64,000 bases of DNA from Streptococcus sp. oral taxon 431 (lineage in GTDB: Bacteria > Bacillota > Bacilli > Lactobacillales > Streptococcaceae), in assembly GCF_001553685.1 (NCBI RefSeq), contig NZ_CP014264.1:504001-568000 (forward strand), read 5' to 3'. Positions 9,631 through 19,156 of this stretch are shown here, one piece after another (position 1 is the first letter of the stretch; each line of letters opens with the position of its first letter). The notes below the pieces were generated by a model, which made no database searches, was not told the origin of the DNA, and was given only the letters and a program-made list of their open reading frames with translations. Position numbers and translations under genes: made by a program.

Positions 9631-9766
9631 GATATTTCCCGCCGTGGTGAAAGTTTCAGTAGCTTGTGCTACTGAAACAGGGGATTTTTGAGACAATAGG
9701 CTCAAAAATAAGTGATGAAATCCCGAAGGGAGTTGCTCACGTCCCCACCACTTAAGGGGAAATATC
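9631..9766 (+). repeat. Three-armed structured repeat, copy A
   Basis: A 136-bp element with an outer stem (GATATTTCCC with GGGAAATATC, plus GTGGTG with CACCAC) enclosing three hairpins. Arm 1 is GTTTCAGTAGC-TTGT-GCTACTGAAAC (9653-9678, perfect 11 bp). Arm 2 is ATTTTTGAG-N8-CTCAAAAAT (9684-9709). Arm 3 is GTGA…TCCC-GAA-GGGA…TCAC (9712-9740). A second copy lies inverted at 32054-32187. Arm 2 and the junctions are conserved between copies. The outer stem, arm 1 and arm 3 differ in sequence but keep pairing. I could not match it from memory to BOX; it could be a known streptococcal repeat such as RUP or SPRITE, or an unnamed structured RNA. Confidence 0.75.
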
Positions 9767-9793
9767 AAAAAGAAAAAAAGAAGATAAATTTAA

Positions 9794-11627
<1,834 letters not shown>

Positions 11628-11629
<2 letters not shown>

Positions 11630-11650
11630 AACAATCCAGTGGATTGTTTT
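11628..11650 (+). terminator. Hairpin directly after dnaK
   Basis: AAAACAATCC-AGT-GGATTGTTTT is a perfect 10-bp stem starting inside the dnaK stop codon. The terminal T's form part of the stem, so it may act as a weak or partial terminator between dnaK and the downstream genes. Confidence 0.6.
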
Positions 11651-11727
11651 AGCGGAACCTCTTGAAATAAAGAAAGGTTCCGAGATTTTAGGATTCCTTT
11701 AATCCGAAAATCAATTCAGCCTTACTA

Positions 11728-11764
11728 GTTCAAAAACAAAGTATAATCGACTTTGTTTTTGAAC
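11728..11764. repeat. 15-bp perfect inverted repeat downstream of dnaK
   Basis: GTTCAAAAACAAAGT and ACTTTGTTTTTGAAC flank the 7-nt loop ATAATCG. CCTTACTA precedes it and GTCGTAA follows. The hairpin at 9513-9535 in the grpE-dnaK gap has the same flanks and a similar loop but a different stem sequence. This suggests a small dispersed hairpin family. Confidence 0.65.
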
Positions 11765-11785
11765 GTCGTAATGATAAGAAGAAAT

Positions 11786-11815
11786 CCAGAGGTTGCAACC
11801 CAGCCTCTGTTTTTC
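11786..11815 (+). terminator. Intrinsic terminator upstream of the DJ-1-like gene
   Basis: CAGAGG and CCTCTG pair around an 11-nt loop and are followed by TTTTT. This would end transcription from the dnaK side. Confidence 0.75.
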
Positions 11816-11837
11816 GGTAAAATAGAGGATGTTACGT

Positions 11838-12470
11838 ATGAAAAAAGTACTTTGTATCATTTATCCTAATTTTTCTCTCTATGAGATAACCGCTTTAACA
11901 AGTACTTTAGCTCTGTCTTTTGACGTCACGATTGATTATGTCGCTTCAGATCACTCGATGGTGGTCTCTGAGGATGGTTTGCCCTGTCAACCGACCAAAA
12001 CACTAGATCAGATCCGTATAGAAGAGTATTCTTGTGTGATTTTGCCAGGAATGGTAAATATAGGACCTGCCCTACAGGATGAGAAATTGCTTTCGTTCTT
12101 GAGGAACCTTGGTGAGCAAGATATCCTCATTGCAGCCATTTCTTCAGCGCCTCTTTTATTGGCGAAAGCAGGCTTGTTGAAGGATACGAAATTTACAGGT
12201 GGAATTTGGCAAAACTTCTTTGACTATTTTGAATTTCTTCCACGTGAAAATTTCCAACCGAAAGTTCTTGTGCAAGATAAACAAATCATTACGGCTATTG
12301 GTTTTGCGCATCAAGAGTTTGCAAGAAAAGTAATTCTTAGTCTAGGTTTGGCAGAGAATACGGATAACTATTTTAAAGAACAGAACGAGTATGCTGAAGA
12401 GGATTTGATATTTACTCTATCGGACCAAGAGTTTGATCAAGTGAAGCGAAGTATAGAAAACATCCTCTAA
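11838..12470 (+). CDS. DJ-1/PfpI-superfamily protein lacking the usual nucleophile cysteine
   Basis: A 210-residue protein with the DJ-1/PfpI fold pattern: an opening beta strand (KKVLCIIYPNFSLYEI), a middle VILPGM, and a nucleophile-elbow region IAAISSAPLLLAKAGLL. In most members the elbow carries Cys; here codon 102 is Ser. It may therefore not act as a glyoxalase, deglycase or peptidase of the standard type. I chose ATG 11838 because GAGG lies 9 nt upstream; the ATG at 11829 directly abuts it. It sits between dnaK and dnaJ. I recall a similar gene there in pneumococcus. The function is unknown. Confidence 0.8.
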   Translation: MKKVLCIIYPNFSLYEITALTSTLALSFDVTIDYVASDHSMVVSEDGLPCQPTKTLDQIRIEEYSCVILPGMVNIGPALQDEKLLSFLRNLGEQDILIAAISSAPLLLAKAGLLKDTKFTGGIWQNFFDYFEFLPRENFQPKVLVQDKQIITAIGFAHQEFARKVILSLGLAENTDNYFKEQNEYAEEDLIFTLSDQEFDQVKRSIENIL

Positions 12471-12594
12471 AGATTTACTTATAAATTATAGAAAGGAACA
12501 AAGAGTGTTCGGGGAATTGAACCTGAGTTCTAAAGTTTCTTACTCAATATGAAAGAAAGGAATTGAATCCGACCTAAATTCTCGGAAAAAAGAT

Positions 12595-12630
12595 AAATCT
12601 GTCTAGGAGCATCGCTCCTGCGTCAGATTT
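12595..12630 (+). terminator. Hairpin between the DJ-1-like gene and dnaJ
   Basis: AAATCTG … CAGATTT forms an outer stem and AGGAGC-ATC-GCTCCT an inner one, followed by a T-rich stretch (CCTATTTTTC). It is terminator-like and lies 40 nt before dnaJ. The rest of the 199-nt gap shows nothing coding. Confidence 0.6.
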
Positions 12631-12669
12631 CCTATTTTTCAGTCGAATTTTACGGTCTTGGTATCTTAA

Positions 12670-13806
12670 ATGAACAATACTGAATTTTACGACCGTTTGG
12701 GCGTTTCGAAAAATGCATCTCAAGATGAGATCAAGAGAGCCTATCGGAAATTATCTAAAAAATATCATCCAGATATCAACAAGGATCCTGGAGCTGAGGA
12801 CAAGTACAAGGAAGTTCAAGAAGCTTATGAAACTTTGAGCGATGAACAGAAACGTGCTGCCTATGACCAATACGGTGCTGCGGGTGCCAATGGTGGTTTT
12901 GGTGGTGCTGGCGGTTTCGGTGGCTTCGATGGAGCAGGTGGTTTTGGCGGATTTGAAGATATCTTCTCAAGCTTCTTTGGTGGTGGCGGTGCATCACGTA
13001 ATCCAAATGCCCCTCGTCAAGGTGACGACCTCCAGTATCGCGTTCATTTGACTTTTGAAGAAGCTATTTTTGGTACAGAAAAGGAAGTCAAATACAATCG
13101 TGAAGCAAGCTGTCGTACTTGTAATGGGTCTGGTGCCAAACCTGGAACAAGTCCAGTTACTTGTGGACGCTGTCATGGTTCAGGTGTGATCAATGTTGAT
13201 ACCCAAACACCTCTTGGTATGATGCGTCGCCAGGTAACCTGTGATGTCTGTCATGGTCGTGGTCAAGAAATCAAAGATCCATGTACAACCTGTCATGGAA
13301 CTGGTCATGAAAAACAAGCCCATAGCGTACACGTAAAAATCCCTGCTGGTGTGGAAACAGGTCAACAAATCCGCCTAGCTGGTCAAGGTGAAGCTGGCTT
13401 TAATGGAGGCCCTTATGGTGACTTGTATGTAGTAGTTTCGGTGGAAGCTAGTGATAAGTTTGAACGTGAAGGAACCACTATCTTCTACAATTTGAACCTC
13501 AATTTTGTTCAAGCAGCACTTGGTGATACAGTAGACATCCCTACAGTTCATGGTGATGTAGAATTAGTCATTCCAGAAGGAACTCAGACTGGTAAACGAT
13601 TCCGCCTACGTGGTAAAGGTGCGCCTAGCCTTCGTGGTGGTGCCCTTGGTGACCAATATGTTACTGTCAATGTTGTTACCCCAACAGGTTTGAATGACCG
13701 CCAAAAAGCAGCCTTGAAAGAATTCGCAGCTGCAGGTGATTTAAAAGTAAATCCAAAGAAAAAAGGCTTCTTTGACCATATTAAGGATGCCTTTGAAGGA
13801 GAATAA
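12670..13806 (+). CDS. dnaJ: DnaJ (Hsp40) cochaperone
   Basis: A 378-residue type I J-protein. It has an N-terminal J domain with HPD in [10 protein letters not shown], a Gly/Phe-rich linker (about residues 75-108), four CxxCxGxG-type zinc-finger repeats (about 145-215), and two beta-barrel substrate-binding domains. It stimulates DnaK ATPase and delivers clients. The ATG lacks a clear Shine-Dalgarno sequence (GGTCTTGGTATCTTAA precedes it), unlike its neighbours. That may set a low dose relative to DnaK. It is separated from dnaK by the DJ-1-like gene. Confidence 0.98.
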   Translation: MNNTEFYDRLGVSKNASQDEIKRAYRKLSKKYHPDINKDPGAEDKYKEVQEAYETLSDEQKRAAYDQYGAAGANGGFGGAGGFGGFDGAGGFGGFEDIFSSFFGGGGASRNPNAPRQGDDLQYRVHLTFEEAIFGTEKEVKYNREASCRTCNGSGAKPGTSPVTCGRCHGSGVINVDTQTPLGMMRRQVTCDVCHGRGQEIKDPCTTCHGTGHEKQAHSVHVKIPAGVETGQQIRLAGQGEAGFNGGPYGDLYVVVSVEASDKFEREGTTIFYNLNLNFVQAALGDTVDIPTVHGDVELVIPEGTQTGKRFRLRGKGAPSLRGGALGDQYVTVNVVTPTGLNDRQKAALKEFAAAGDLKVNPKKKGFFDHIKDAFEGE

Positions 13807-13816
13807 AGCATAAAGT

Positions 13817-13840
13817 AAAAAGAGCCTTCGGGCTCTTTTT
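13817..13840 (+). terminator. Intrinsic terminator after dnaJ
   Basis: AAAGAGCC-TTCG-GGCTCTTTTT is a strong tetraloop hairpin with a T run. Confidence 0.93.
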
Positions 13841-13858
13841 CGTGCACTCTTTAGAATG

Positions 13859-13973
13859 TTATACTCAATGAAAATCAAAGAGCAAACTAGGAAGCTAGCC
13901 GCAGGTTGCTCAAAGCACTGCTTTGAGGTTGCAGATAGAGCTGACGTAGTTTGAAGAGATTTTCGAAGTGTAT
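13859..13973 (+). repeat. BOX element 1
   Basis: It begins TACTCAATGAAAATCAAAGA and continues with the typical boxA core (GCAAACTAGGAAGCTAGCCG). A middle TTGCTCAAAGCACTGCTTTG follows, then a boxC-type end (GTTTGAAGAGATTTTCGAAG). BOX repeats are short non-autonomous elements common in pneumococcus and S. mitis. It fills the gap between the convergent dnaJ and the minus-strand gene at 14006. Confidence 0.92.
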
Positions 13974-14005
13974 GAGCATGGGAGAAATAATCTCCGACTG
14001 ATCTG

Positions 14006-14659
14006 CTATTGATATTTTTGAGTGAGTAAGCCAGCCTCATCCATGTCCTGGATGAGTTGCTTGAGTTCCGCTTCCTTGCCAGGTTTCACGGTGACGGTAT
14101 CAATGTGCTTAATTGCCGAATTATCCTGAATATCCACCAAGGTCAAAGCTTTTTCATAGAATGCGATCCCCTTTTTCATGCTTTCCGGATCATTCAAAGT
14201 TAGAATTGTGTAAGAAGAATGTGATTTCTTTCCGTTTTCTCGGAAATACTTCTCGCCTTCCTTCTCTAAAAATTGGGATAAACCATGATTGAATAAGTTG
14301 TCCTCTACTGAATGGTAGGAAATATCACCTGCCTGTAGAACATAGACCTTAAGTCGATTTTTAGTCAGGTTAGGACTTTCTTTTAGGACTGGGTGGCTAT
14401 TGACAACATCATCAGAGAATGTCACATAAAAATCCAACCCCCCGCCTTCGAATTGATAGCTTCCATTTGATTCTACTTTTTCAGGAGGCAGGTCAAGGGA
14501 GATGAAGATTTGTTTTAAGGCTTCATTTCCTTCTCGGATGTCACTCGGTGAGGCCTTGAACAGATTGGCCAGTATTAGAAATGCTAGGGCTACAAGAAGG
14601 CAGAGGACACCACAAATGATCAGGATGATCCGCGTCAGAACTTTAAAAAACTGTTTCAT
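14006..14659 (-). CDS. Membrane-anchored extracellular protein of unknown function
   Basis: A 217-residue protein with one N-terminal hydrophobic helix (about residues 8-32; IILIICGVLCLLVALAFLIL) and a soluble, presumably external domain with no family I recognise. AGGGAGG has good spacing to ATG 14659; an in-frame ATG at 14665 is too close to it. Transcription faces dnaJ, with a BOX element between. It is followed upstream on the same strand by another small membrane protein and hit, and may be co-transcribed with them. Confidence 0.72.
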   Translation of the reverse strand: MKQFFKVLTRIILIICGVLCLLVALAFLILANLFKASPSDIREGNEALKQIFISLDLPPEKVESNGSYQFEGGGLDFYVTFSDDVVNSHPVLKESPNLTKNRLKVYVLQAGDISYHSVEDNLFNHGLSQFLEKEGEKYFRENGKKSHSSYTILTLNDPESMKKGIAFYEKALTLVDIQDNSAIKHIDTVTVKPGKEAELKQLIQDMDEAGLLTQKYQ

Positions 14660-14743
14660 TTTCATGCCCTCCCTGGTCTGTTAGGATTTGCTAACCCAAA
14701 TGGATTTAAAGGGGAAATAAGGAAAATTGGAGTTTCCCTTTCC

Positions 14744-15031
14744 TTAGTTTTCTTCAGTTTCCTGCAATTCTTTTAGTACAGCTAATCTTGTTTGGACGTC
14801 TTTTTCCAAGACTTTAAACTTATAGGTCAAATCTTTTTGATATTCCTTGATGAGTTCTTTTTGTTGGTCGATAATTTGCAGGCTATCTTGGATGATGTCT
14901 AAGTCATCCTTAATGGCTTCAACACGATCAGTTGTATCTAGAACCTCTTCAGTGATAGCTTGGCGGTTCTTAACGAGGAGGTATGAACCGACCGCAGAAC
15001 CTGCAAAAAGTAGTAAATTTGATAGTTTCAT
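14744..15031 (-). CDS. Small membrane-anchored coiled-coil protein
   Basis: A 95-residue protein with an N-terminal hydrophobic segment (KLSNLLLFAGSAVGSYLLV) followed by a coiled coil (about residues 28-90). It lies 9 nt downstream of the HIT gene and is probably translated from the same message. Pneumococcal relatives have been loosely labelled chemotaxis protein; I see nothing supporting that. It may be a scaffold or membrane-associated structural protein. The function is unknown. Confidence 0.75.
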   Translation of the reverse strand: MKLSNLLLFAGSAVGSYLLVKNRQAITEEVLDTTDRVEAIKDDLDIIQDSLQIIDQQKELIKEYQKDLTYKFKVLEKDVQTRLAVLKELQETEEN

Positions 15032-15040
15032 AGTGACTCC

Positions 15041-15451
15041 TTAGGCGTTTTTGATCGTTTCAGCGACTTGGGCAAGTTTGTCAAAGTCTGGTTCATGAGC
15101 GACAAAGTCAATTTTTAGGTCATCATCTGCGCCATAACGAGGAACGAGGTGGACATGGGTATGGAAAACAGTTTGTCCAGCAACTTCTTCGCAGTTGGCG
15201 ATGATATTCATACCTTCAGCTTTGGTAGCTTTCATGACTTTTTGAGCAACCTTTGGTACTTGGGCGAACAGTTGGCTAGCACTTGCAGCATCCATTTCTA
15301 AAAGATTGCGGTAGTGTTCTTTTGGTACGACCAAGGTGTGACCAGGTGTTACTTGTGAGATATCAAGGAAGGCAAGAACTTGATCATCTTCGTAAACCTT
15401 TGATGCGGGAATCTCTCCTGCGATAATTTTACAAAAAATGCAATCTGACAT
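15041..15451 (-). CDS. HIT-family (histidine triad) nucleotide hydrolase
   Basis: A 136-residue HIT protein of the HINT branch. CIFCKIIAGEIPASKVYED opens the protein, and the active-site triad reads HTHVHLVPR (about residues 96-104), the third His being the nucleophile. These enzymes hydrolyse AMP-amidates and related dinucleotides; the cellular substrate is unclear. It lies divergently from ecsA, which begins 68 nt away. I recall the same hit/ecsAB arrangement in pneumococcus and Bacillus. Confidence 0.94.
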   Translation of the reverse strand: MSDCIFCKIIAGEIPASKVYEDDQVLAFLDISQVTPGHTLVVPKEHYRNLLEMDAASASQLFAQVPKVAQKVMKATKAEGMNIIANCEEVAGQTVFHTHVHLVPRYGADDDLKIDFVAHEPDFDKLAQVAETIKNA

Positions 15452-15518
15452 AAAATCTACCTCTACTGTATTGAATTTTGATATAATATAGCTACATTAT
15501 ACCAGATTTGGAGAAAAT

Positions 15519-16250
15519 ATGTTAGAAATTAAAAATCTGACTGGGGGCTATGTTCATGTCCCTGTCTTGAAAGATGTGTCCTTTACAGTCGAGAGTGGAC
15601 AGCTGGTCGGTTTGATTGGTCTCAATGGTGCAGGAAAATCAACGACCATCAATGAAATTATTGGACTTTTGACACCTTATAGTGGAGAAATAAACATCGA
15701 CGGGCTAACCTTAGGTGCCAATCCGCGAGAATATCGTCAGCAGATTGGTTACATTCCTGAAACTCCTAGTTTGTACGAAGAATTAACTCTCAGAGAACAT
15801 ATCGAGACGGTTGCCATGGCCTATGGTATTGAGCAAAACCTAGCTTTTAAACGTGTAGAACCTCTTTTAAAGATGTTCCGTTTGGATCAGAAATTAGATT
15901 GGTTCCCTGTTCATTTTTCAAAAGGGATGAAACAGAAGGTCATGATTATCTGTGCCTTTGTTGTGGATCCGAGTCTCTTTATCGTCGATGAACCTTTCCT
16001 TGGTCTTGATCCTCTGGCGATTTCGGACTTGATTCAGCTTTTGGATCTTGAAAAGAAAAAAGGGAAGTCTATCCTCATGAGTACCCACGTTCTTGACTCT
16101 GCTGAAAAAATGTGTGATTCTTTTGTCATTCTCCACAAAGGTCAAGTCAGAGCTAAAGGGGATCTTGAAGAGCTGAGACAAGCTTTTGCCATGCCGGAAG
16201 CAAGTCTCAATGATATCTATTTAGCTTTGACCAAAGAGGAGGACAGATGA
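15519..16250 (+). CDS. ecsA: EcsA ABC transporter ATP-binding protein
   Basis: A 243-residue ABC ATPase. Walker A is GLNGAGKST (about residues 35-43), the signature is the variant FSKGMKQK, Walker B is LFIVDEPFLGLDP, and the H-loop is STHV. With EcsB it forms a membrane ABC complex. In Bacillus this affects secretion, regulated proteolysis and competence; the transported substrate is uncertain. It overlaps ecsB by 4 nt (ATGA). The Walker residues are intact. Confidence 0.93.
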   Translation: MLEIKNLTGGYVHVPVLKDVSFTVESGQLVGLIGLNGAGKSTTINEIIGLLTPYSGEINIDGLTLGANPREYRQQIGYIPETPSLYEELTLREHIETVAMAYGIEQNLAFKRVEPLLKMFRLDQKLDWFPVHFSKGMKQKVMIICAFVVDPSLFIVDEPFLGLDPLAISDLIQLLDLEKKKGKSILMSTHVLDSAEKMCDSFVILHKGQVRAKGDLEELRQAFAMPEASLNDIYLALTKEEDR

Positions 16251-17296
16251 AAGAGTTGTTTCTAAAGCGAAAGCAGGCTTTTCGTAAAGAGTGTGTCGGT
16301 TATCTGCGTTATGTGCTCAATGACCACTTTGTCTTGTTTTTACTGGTCTTAGTAGGTTTTCTAGCCTATCAGTATAGTCAACTGCTCCAGCATTTTCCTG
16401 AGAATCATCTACCAATCCTAGGTTTAATTGGGATTGTCTCTGTTTTACTCTTACTTTGGGGAGGAATAGCGACCTATGTGGAAGCGCCTGATAAGCTCTT
16501 TCTCTTAGTAGCTGAAGAAGAAGTGAGAGAACACATCCAGAAGCAAAGTTTAGTTTCCTTCATCTTTTGGGTTAGTGTACAGACTCTCTTTTTGCTCCTT
16601 TTTGCTCCTTTATTTTTAGCCATGGGCTTAGGCTTAGGAGTTTTTTGGGTCTATGTTCTTCTTTTGGGAGTCGGGAAATATTTCCTGTTTCAGAAAAAAG
16701 CTGGCAAGTTTTTTAGTGCAAATCATCTGGACTGGGACTATGTGATTGCCCAAGAAAGTAAACGCAAGCAGTTTTTACTTCGTTTCTTTGCCCTCTTTAC
16801 CCAAGTCAAGGGAATTTCAAACAGCGTCAAGAGACGAGCTTATCTAGATGTTATCCTAAAAGCAGTTCAGAAGGTGCCGAGCAAGATTTGGCAGAACCTC
16901 TATCTTCGTTCTTATCTGCGAAATGGAGATCTTTTTGCCCTCAGTCTTCGTCTCCTCTTCCTATCCTTGCTGGCGTTGATCTTTATTGAGCAAGCTTGGA
17001 TAGCGACAGCAGTGGTGGTTCTATTTAACTACCTCTTGCTCTTTCAGTTATTGGCCCTCTATCACGCCTTTGATTACCAATATTTGACTCAACTTTTCCC
17101 GCTAGACAAGGGGCAAAAGGAAAGGGGATTACAGGCGGTTGTCCGAGGATTGACTGGTTTTGTTTTATTGGTTCAACTGGTAGTTGGGGTGATTACCCTC
17201 CAAGAAAAACTAGCTCTTTTAGCCCTGCTTGGAGCTGGATTGGTCTTACACATCTTGTATCTCCCTTATCAGGTGAAACGTCAGATGCAGGACTAA
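16247..17296 (+). CDS. ecsB: EcsB ABC transporter permease
   Basis: A 349-residue polytopic membrane protein with roughly six to eight hydrophobic segments (first at about residues 28-45 and 58-75). It matches the EcsB family in length and in its basic cytoplasmic opening. It is translationally coupled to ecsA and followed by a strong terminator. No catalytic residues are expected. Confidence 0.9.
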   Translation: MKELFLKRKQAFRKECVGYLRYVLNDHFVLFLLVLVGFLAYQYSQLLQHFPENHLPILGLIGIVSVLLLLWGGIATYVEAPDKLFLLVAEEEVREHIQKQSLVSFIFWVSVQTLFLLLFAPLFLAMGLGLGVFWVYVLLLGVGKYFLFQKKAGKFFSANHLDWDYVIAQESKRKQFLLRFFALFTQVKGISNSVKRRAYLDVILKAVQKVPSKIWQNLYLRSYLRNGDLFALSLRLLFLSLLALIFIEQAWIATAVVVLFNYLLLFQLLALYHAFDYQYLTQLFPLDKGQKERGLQAVVRGLTGFVLLVQLVVGVITLQEKLALLALLGAGLVLHILYLPYQVKRQMQD

Positions 17297-17314
17297 ATCT
17301 TATAAGATTAGATG

Positions 17315-17353
17315 AAAAAATAAGTTGAGTTCAGGTTGGCTCAACTTATTTTT
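17315..17353 (+). terminator. Intrinsic terminator of ecsAB
   Basis: AATAAGTTGAG pairs perfectly with CTCAACTTATT around a 10-nt loop, with a T run after it. Confidence 0.92.
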
Positions 17354-17361
17354 ATTTACGT

Positions 17362-17453
17362 GACCTCAATGAACATCAAAGAGTAAACCAGAAACTAGCC
17401 GCAGATTACTCAAGAAGAGTCTAACATGGTTTGAAGAGATTTTTGAAGACTAT
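17362..17453 (+). repeat. Degenerate BOX element 2
   Basis: CTCAATGAACATCAAAGAGT, then AAACTAGCCGCAG and GGTTTGAAGAGATTTTTGAA match BOX boxA and boxC segments with several substitutions and a shortened middle. It is a decayed copy, abutting the 3' end of the minus-strand blpT. Confidence 0.8.
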
Positions 17454-17782
17454 TACAAGATAAGGGTTGGTCCGTAGAGACTCAACTTGGTCTTGACTTG
17501 GTCAAAGTGAAAGCGGTCATAGGCTCTCCAAGCGGCGCGAGTAGGAGCGTCTGGATTGAGGGCACTGAGGCCCATGAGAAGACTGGAGGTCTGGTAAAAT
17601 TTTTCCAGCTCAATCAAGAATCGATTATCCACTGTCTCAGCTTTAGAGAGAAAGCGGAGGATATTGTCCAGTTGCTCCTGAAAGCGGACATCGTCAGCTG
17701 TTGCCTTTTTGCAGACTTGGTAAGCTTTGTTTAACTCAGTTATCAGTGTCTGAGCTCTTTTGATGGGGTCTGAATCCGTCAT
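17453..17782 (-). CDS. blpT: BlpT, blp-locus accessory protein
   Basis: A 109-residue soluble, mostly helical protein that I recognise as pneumococcal-type BlpT (ending FDQVKTKLSLYGPTLIL). BlpT is encoded divergently from blpSRH at the edge of the blp bacteriocin locus. Its biochemical role is not established as far as I know. A BlpR-type direct repeat (17879-17910) faces it on this strand, so it is probably induced with the rest of the regulon. GGAGGAATTCTC precedes the ATG on the minus strand. Confidence 0.85.
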   Translation of the reverse strand: MTDSDPIKRAQTLITELNKAYQVCKKATADDVRFQEQLDNILRFLSKAETVDNRFLIELEKFYQTSSLLMGLSALNPDAPTRAAWRAYDRFHFDQVKTKLSLYGPTLIL

Positions 17783-17878
17783 GAGAATTCCTCCTTTGTG
17801 ATGGTTTTAAAGTTGTTTTAAGCCTTTGTCTTTCTATAATCCTAGCCTATCACTTTTTACTCTTTTTTTACCTTCAAA

Positions 17879-17910
17879 TCTTTAATTGTCATTGAAATTT
17901 CCTGAATGGT
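17879..17910 (-). promoter_or_regulatory. BlpR-type direct repeat driving blpT
   Basis: On the minus strand: ACCATTCAGGA, 10 nt, ACAATTAAAGA (period 21). An extended -10 (TG-A-TAGGCT, hexamer 17844-17849) lies 29 nt further on. The first half-site matches the blp/com-type ACCATTCAGGA motif exactly as I remember it. Confidence 0.8.
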
Positions 17911-17972
17911 AATAGCGGGATTTTATGATAAAATAGTTGTAAGGTTATCATAGTTATTTTGTAAAAACTTCG

Positions 17973-18004
17973 ACACTTTAGGAATTTTTAAGAACCGTTT
18001 AGGA
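17973..18004 (+). promoter_or_regulatory. BlpR-type direct repeat driving blpSRH
   Basis: ACACTTTAGGA, 10 nt, ACCGTTTAGGA (period 21), then an extended -10 (TG-C-TATCCT, hexamer 18035-18040) 30 nt downstream. There is no good -35, which fits an activator-dependent promoter and autoinduction by BlpR. Confidence 0.8.
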
Positions 18005-18062
18005 TTTGGCAAAAAATGGATTCTAGACTTATGCTATCCTCTCTTCAGGAGGATTTTTATCC

Positions 18063-18401
18063 ATGATTTATATCATCATCCAAAAAGAGAAAGAAATTTT
18101 CAAATTAAACATAAAGGATATCTACTATATCCAAACGCATCCAAGTAAAGCCCATACCGTGCAAATTGTTACAGAAGACGCTAGCTTTGATTTGTTTCAA
18201 AATTTAAGCAAGCTTGAGAAACAATATGGGGAAACCTTAACGAGATGTCATCGAAATTGTCTGGTCAATCTTGAACGAGTAAAATCCATGGAACTCCAGT
18301 CAAAGACTCTTTTTCTTGGAGAAGAAGGTCAATATGCTGTTCAGTATTCCAGACGTCGTTATAGAGAAATTCGCCAAAAATGGTTGAAACAAGGAGAATA
18401 A
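18063..18401 (+). CDS. blpS: BlpS, stand-alone LytTR DNA-binding protein
   Basis: A 112-residue protein consisting only of a LytTR DNA-binding domain (TRCHRNCLVNLERVKSMEL core), with no receiver domain. In blp loci it accompanies BlpR and may modulate binding at the same sites. It is the first gene of blpS-blpR-blpH and ends 4 nt before blpR. AGGAGG lies about 11 nt before the ATG. The architecture is clear; the exact role is inferred from the locus. Confidence 0.9.
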   Translation: MIYIIIQKEKEIFKLNIKDIYYIQTHPSKAHTVQIVTEDASFDLFQNLSKLEKQYGETLTRCHRNCLVNLERVKSMELQSKTLFLGEEGQYAVQYSRRRYREIRQKWLKQGE

Positions 18402-18405
18402 GAAG

Positions 18406-19143
18406 ATGAGAATATTTGTTTTAGAAGATGATTTTTCCCAACAAGCTAGGATTGAAACGACGATTGAAAAACTTTTGAAAAAACAGAGTATCATCCCCAG
18501 TTCTTTTGAAGTCTTTGGCAAGCCAGACCAACTGCTGGCAGAGGTGCATGAAAAGGGGGCGCATCAGCTTTTCTTTTTGGACATTGAGATTCGAAATGAA
18601 GAGATGAAGGGGCTAGAAGTGGCTAGAAAGATTCGGGATCGGGATCCTTATGCCCTGATCGTCTTTGTGACGACTCACTCAGAGTTTATGCCCCTGTCCT
18701 TTCGCTACCAAGTGTCTGCTTTGGACTACATTGATAAGGCCTTATCGGCAGAGGAGTTTGAATCTCGGATCGAGACAGCCCTTATCTATGCCAATAGTCA
18801 AGATAGTAAAAGTTTGGCGGAAGATTGCTTTTACTTTAAATCAAAATTTGCTCAATTCCAGTATCCCTTTAAAGAGGTTTACTATCTCGAAACGTCCCCA
18901 AGACCCCATCGTGTTATTCTCTATACCAAGACGGACAGGCTGGAATTTACGGCGAGTTTAGAGGAGGTTCTCAAGCAGGAGCCCCGTCTCTTGCAGTGCC
19001 ATCGCTCTTTTCTTATCAATCCAACTAATGTAGTTCGTTTGGATAAGAAAGAAAAACTGCTTTTCTTTCCCAATGGTGGAAGTTGTCTAATCGCCCGTTA
19101 TAAGGTCAGGGAAGTATCTGAGGCTATCAATAACTTACACTGA
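18406..19143 (+). CDS. blpR: BlpR response regulator (AlgR/AgrA type)
   Basis: A 245-residue response regulator. The N-terminal receiver has the likely phospho-acceptor Asp59 in FFLDIEI and the conserved Lys in YIDKA. The C-terminal LytTR domain contains LLQCHRSFLINPTNV. Once phosphorylated by BlpH it activates promoters with the 21-bp-period direct repeats found four times in this locus. The ComE family is a close relative, but gene context (blpT, blpS, blpH) favours BlpR. Confidence 0.93.
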   Translation: MRIFVLEDDFSQQARIETTIEKLLKKQSIIPSSFEVFGKPDQLLAEVHEKGAHQLFFLDIEIRNEEMKGLEVARKIRDRDPYALIVFVTTHSEFMPLSFRYQVSALDYIDKALSAEEFESRIETALIYANSQDSKSLAEDCFYFKSKFAQFQYPFKEVYYLETSPRPHRVILYTKTDRLEFTASLEEVLKQEPRLLQCHRSFLINPTNVVRLDKKEKLLFFPNGGSCLIARYKVREVSEAINNLH

Positions 19144-19156
19144 GTGAGGAGAATTT

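Noticed and set aside
12480..12669. A third copy of the three-armed repeat near dnaJ
   Set aside because: The gap has a simple two-step hairpin but lacks the conserved arm-2 and junction sequences.
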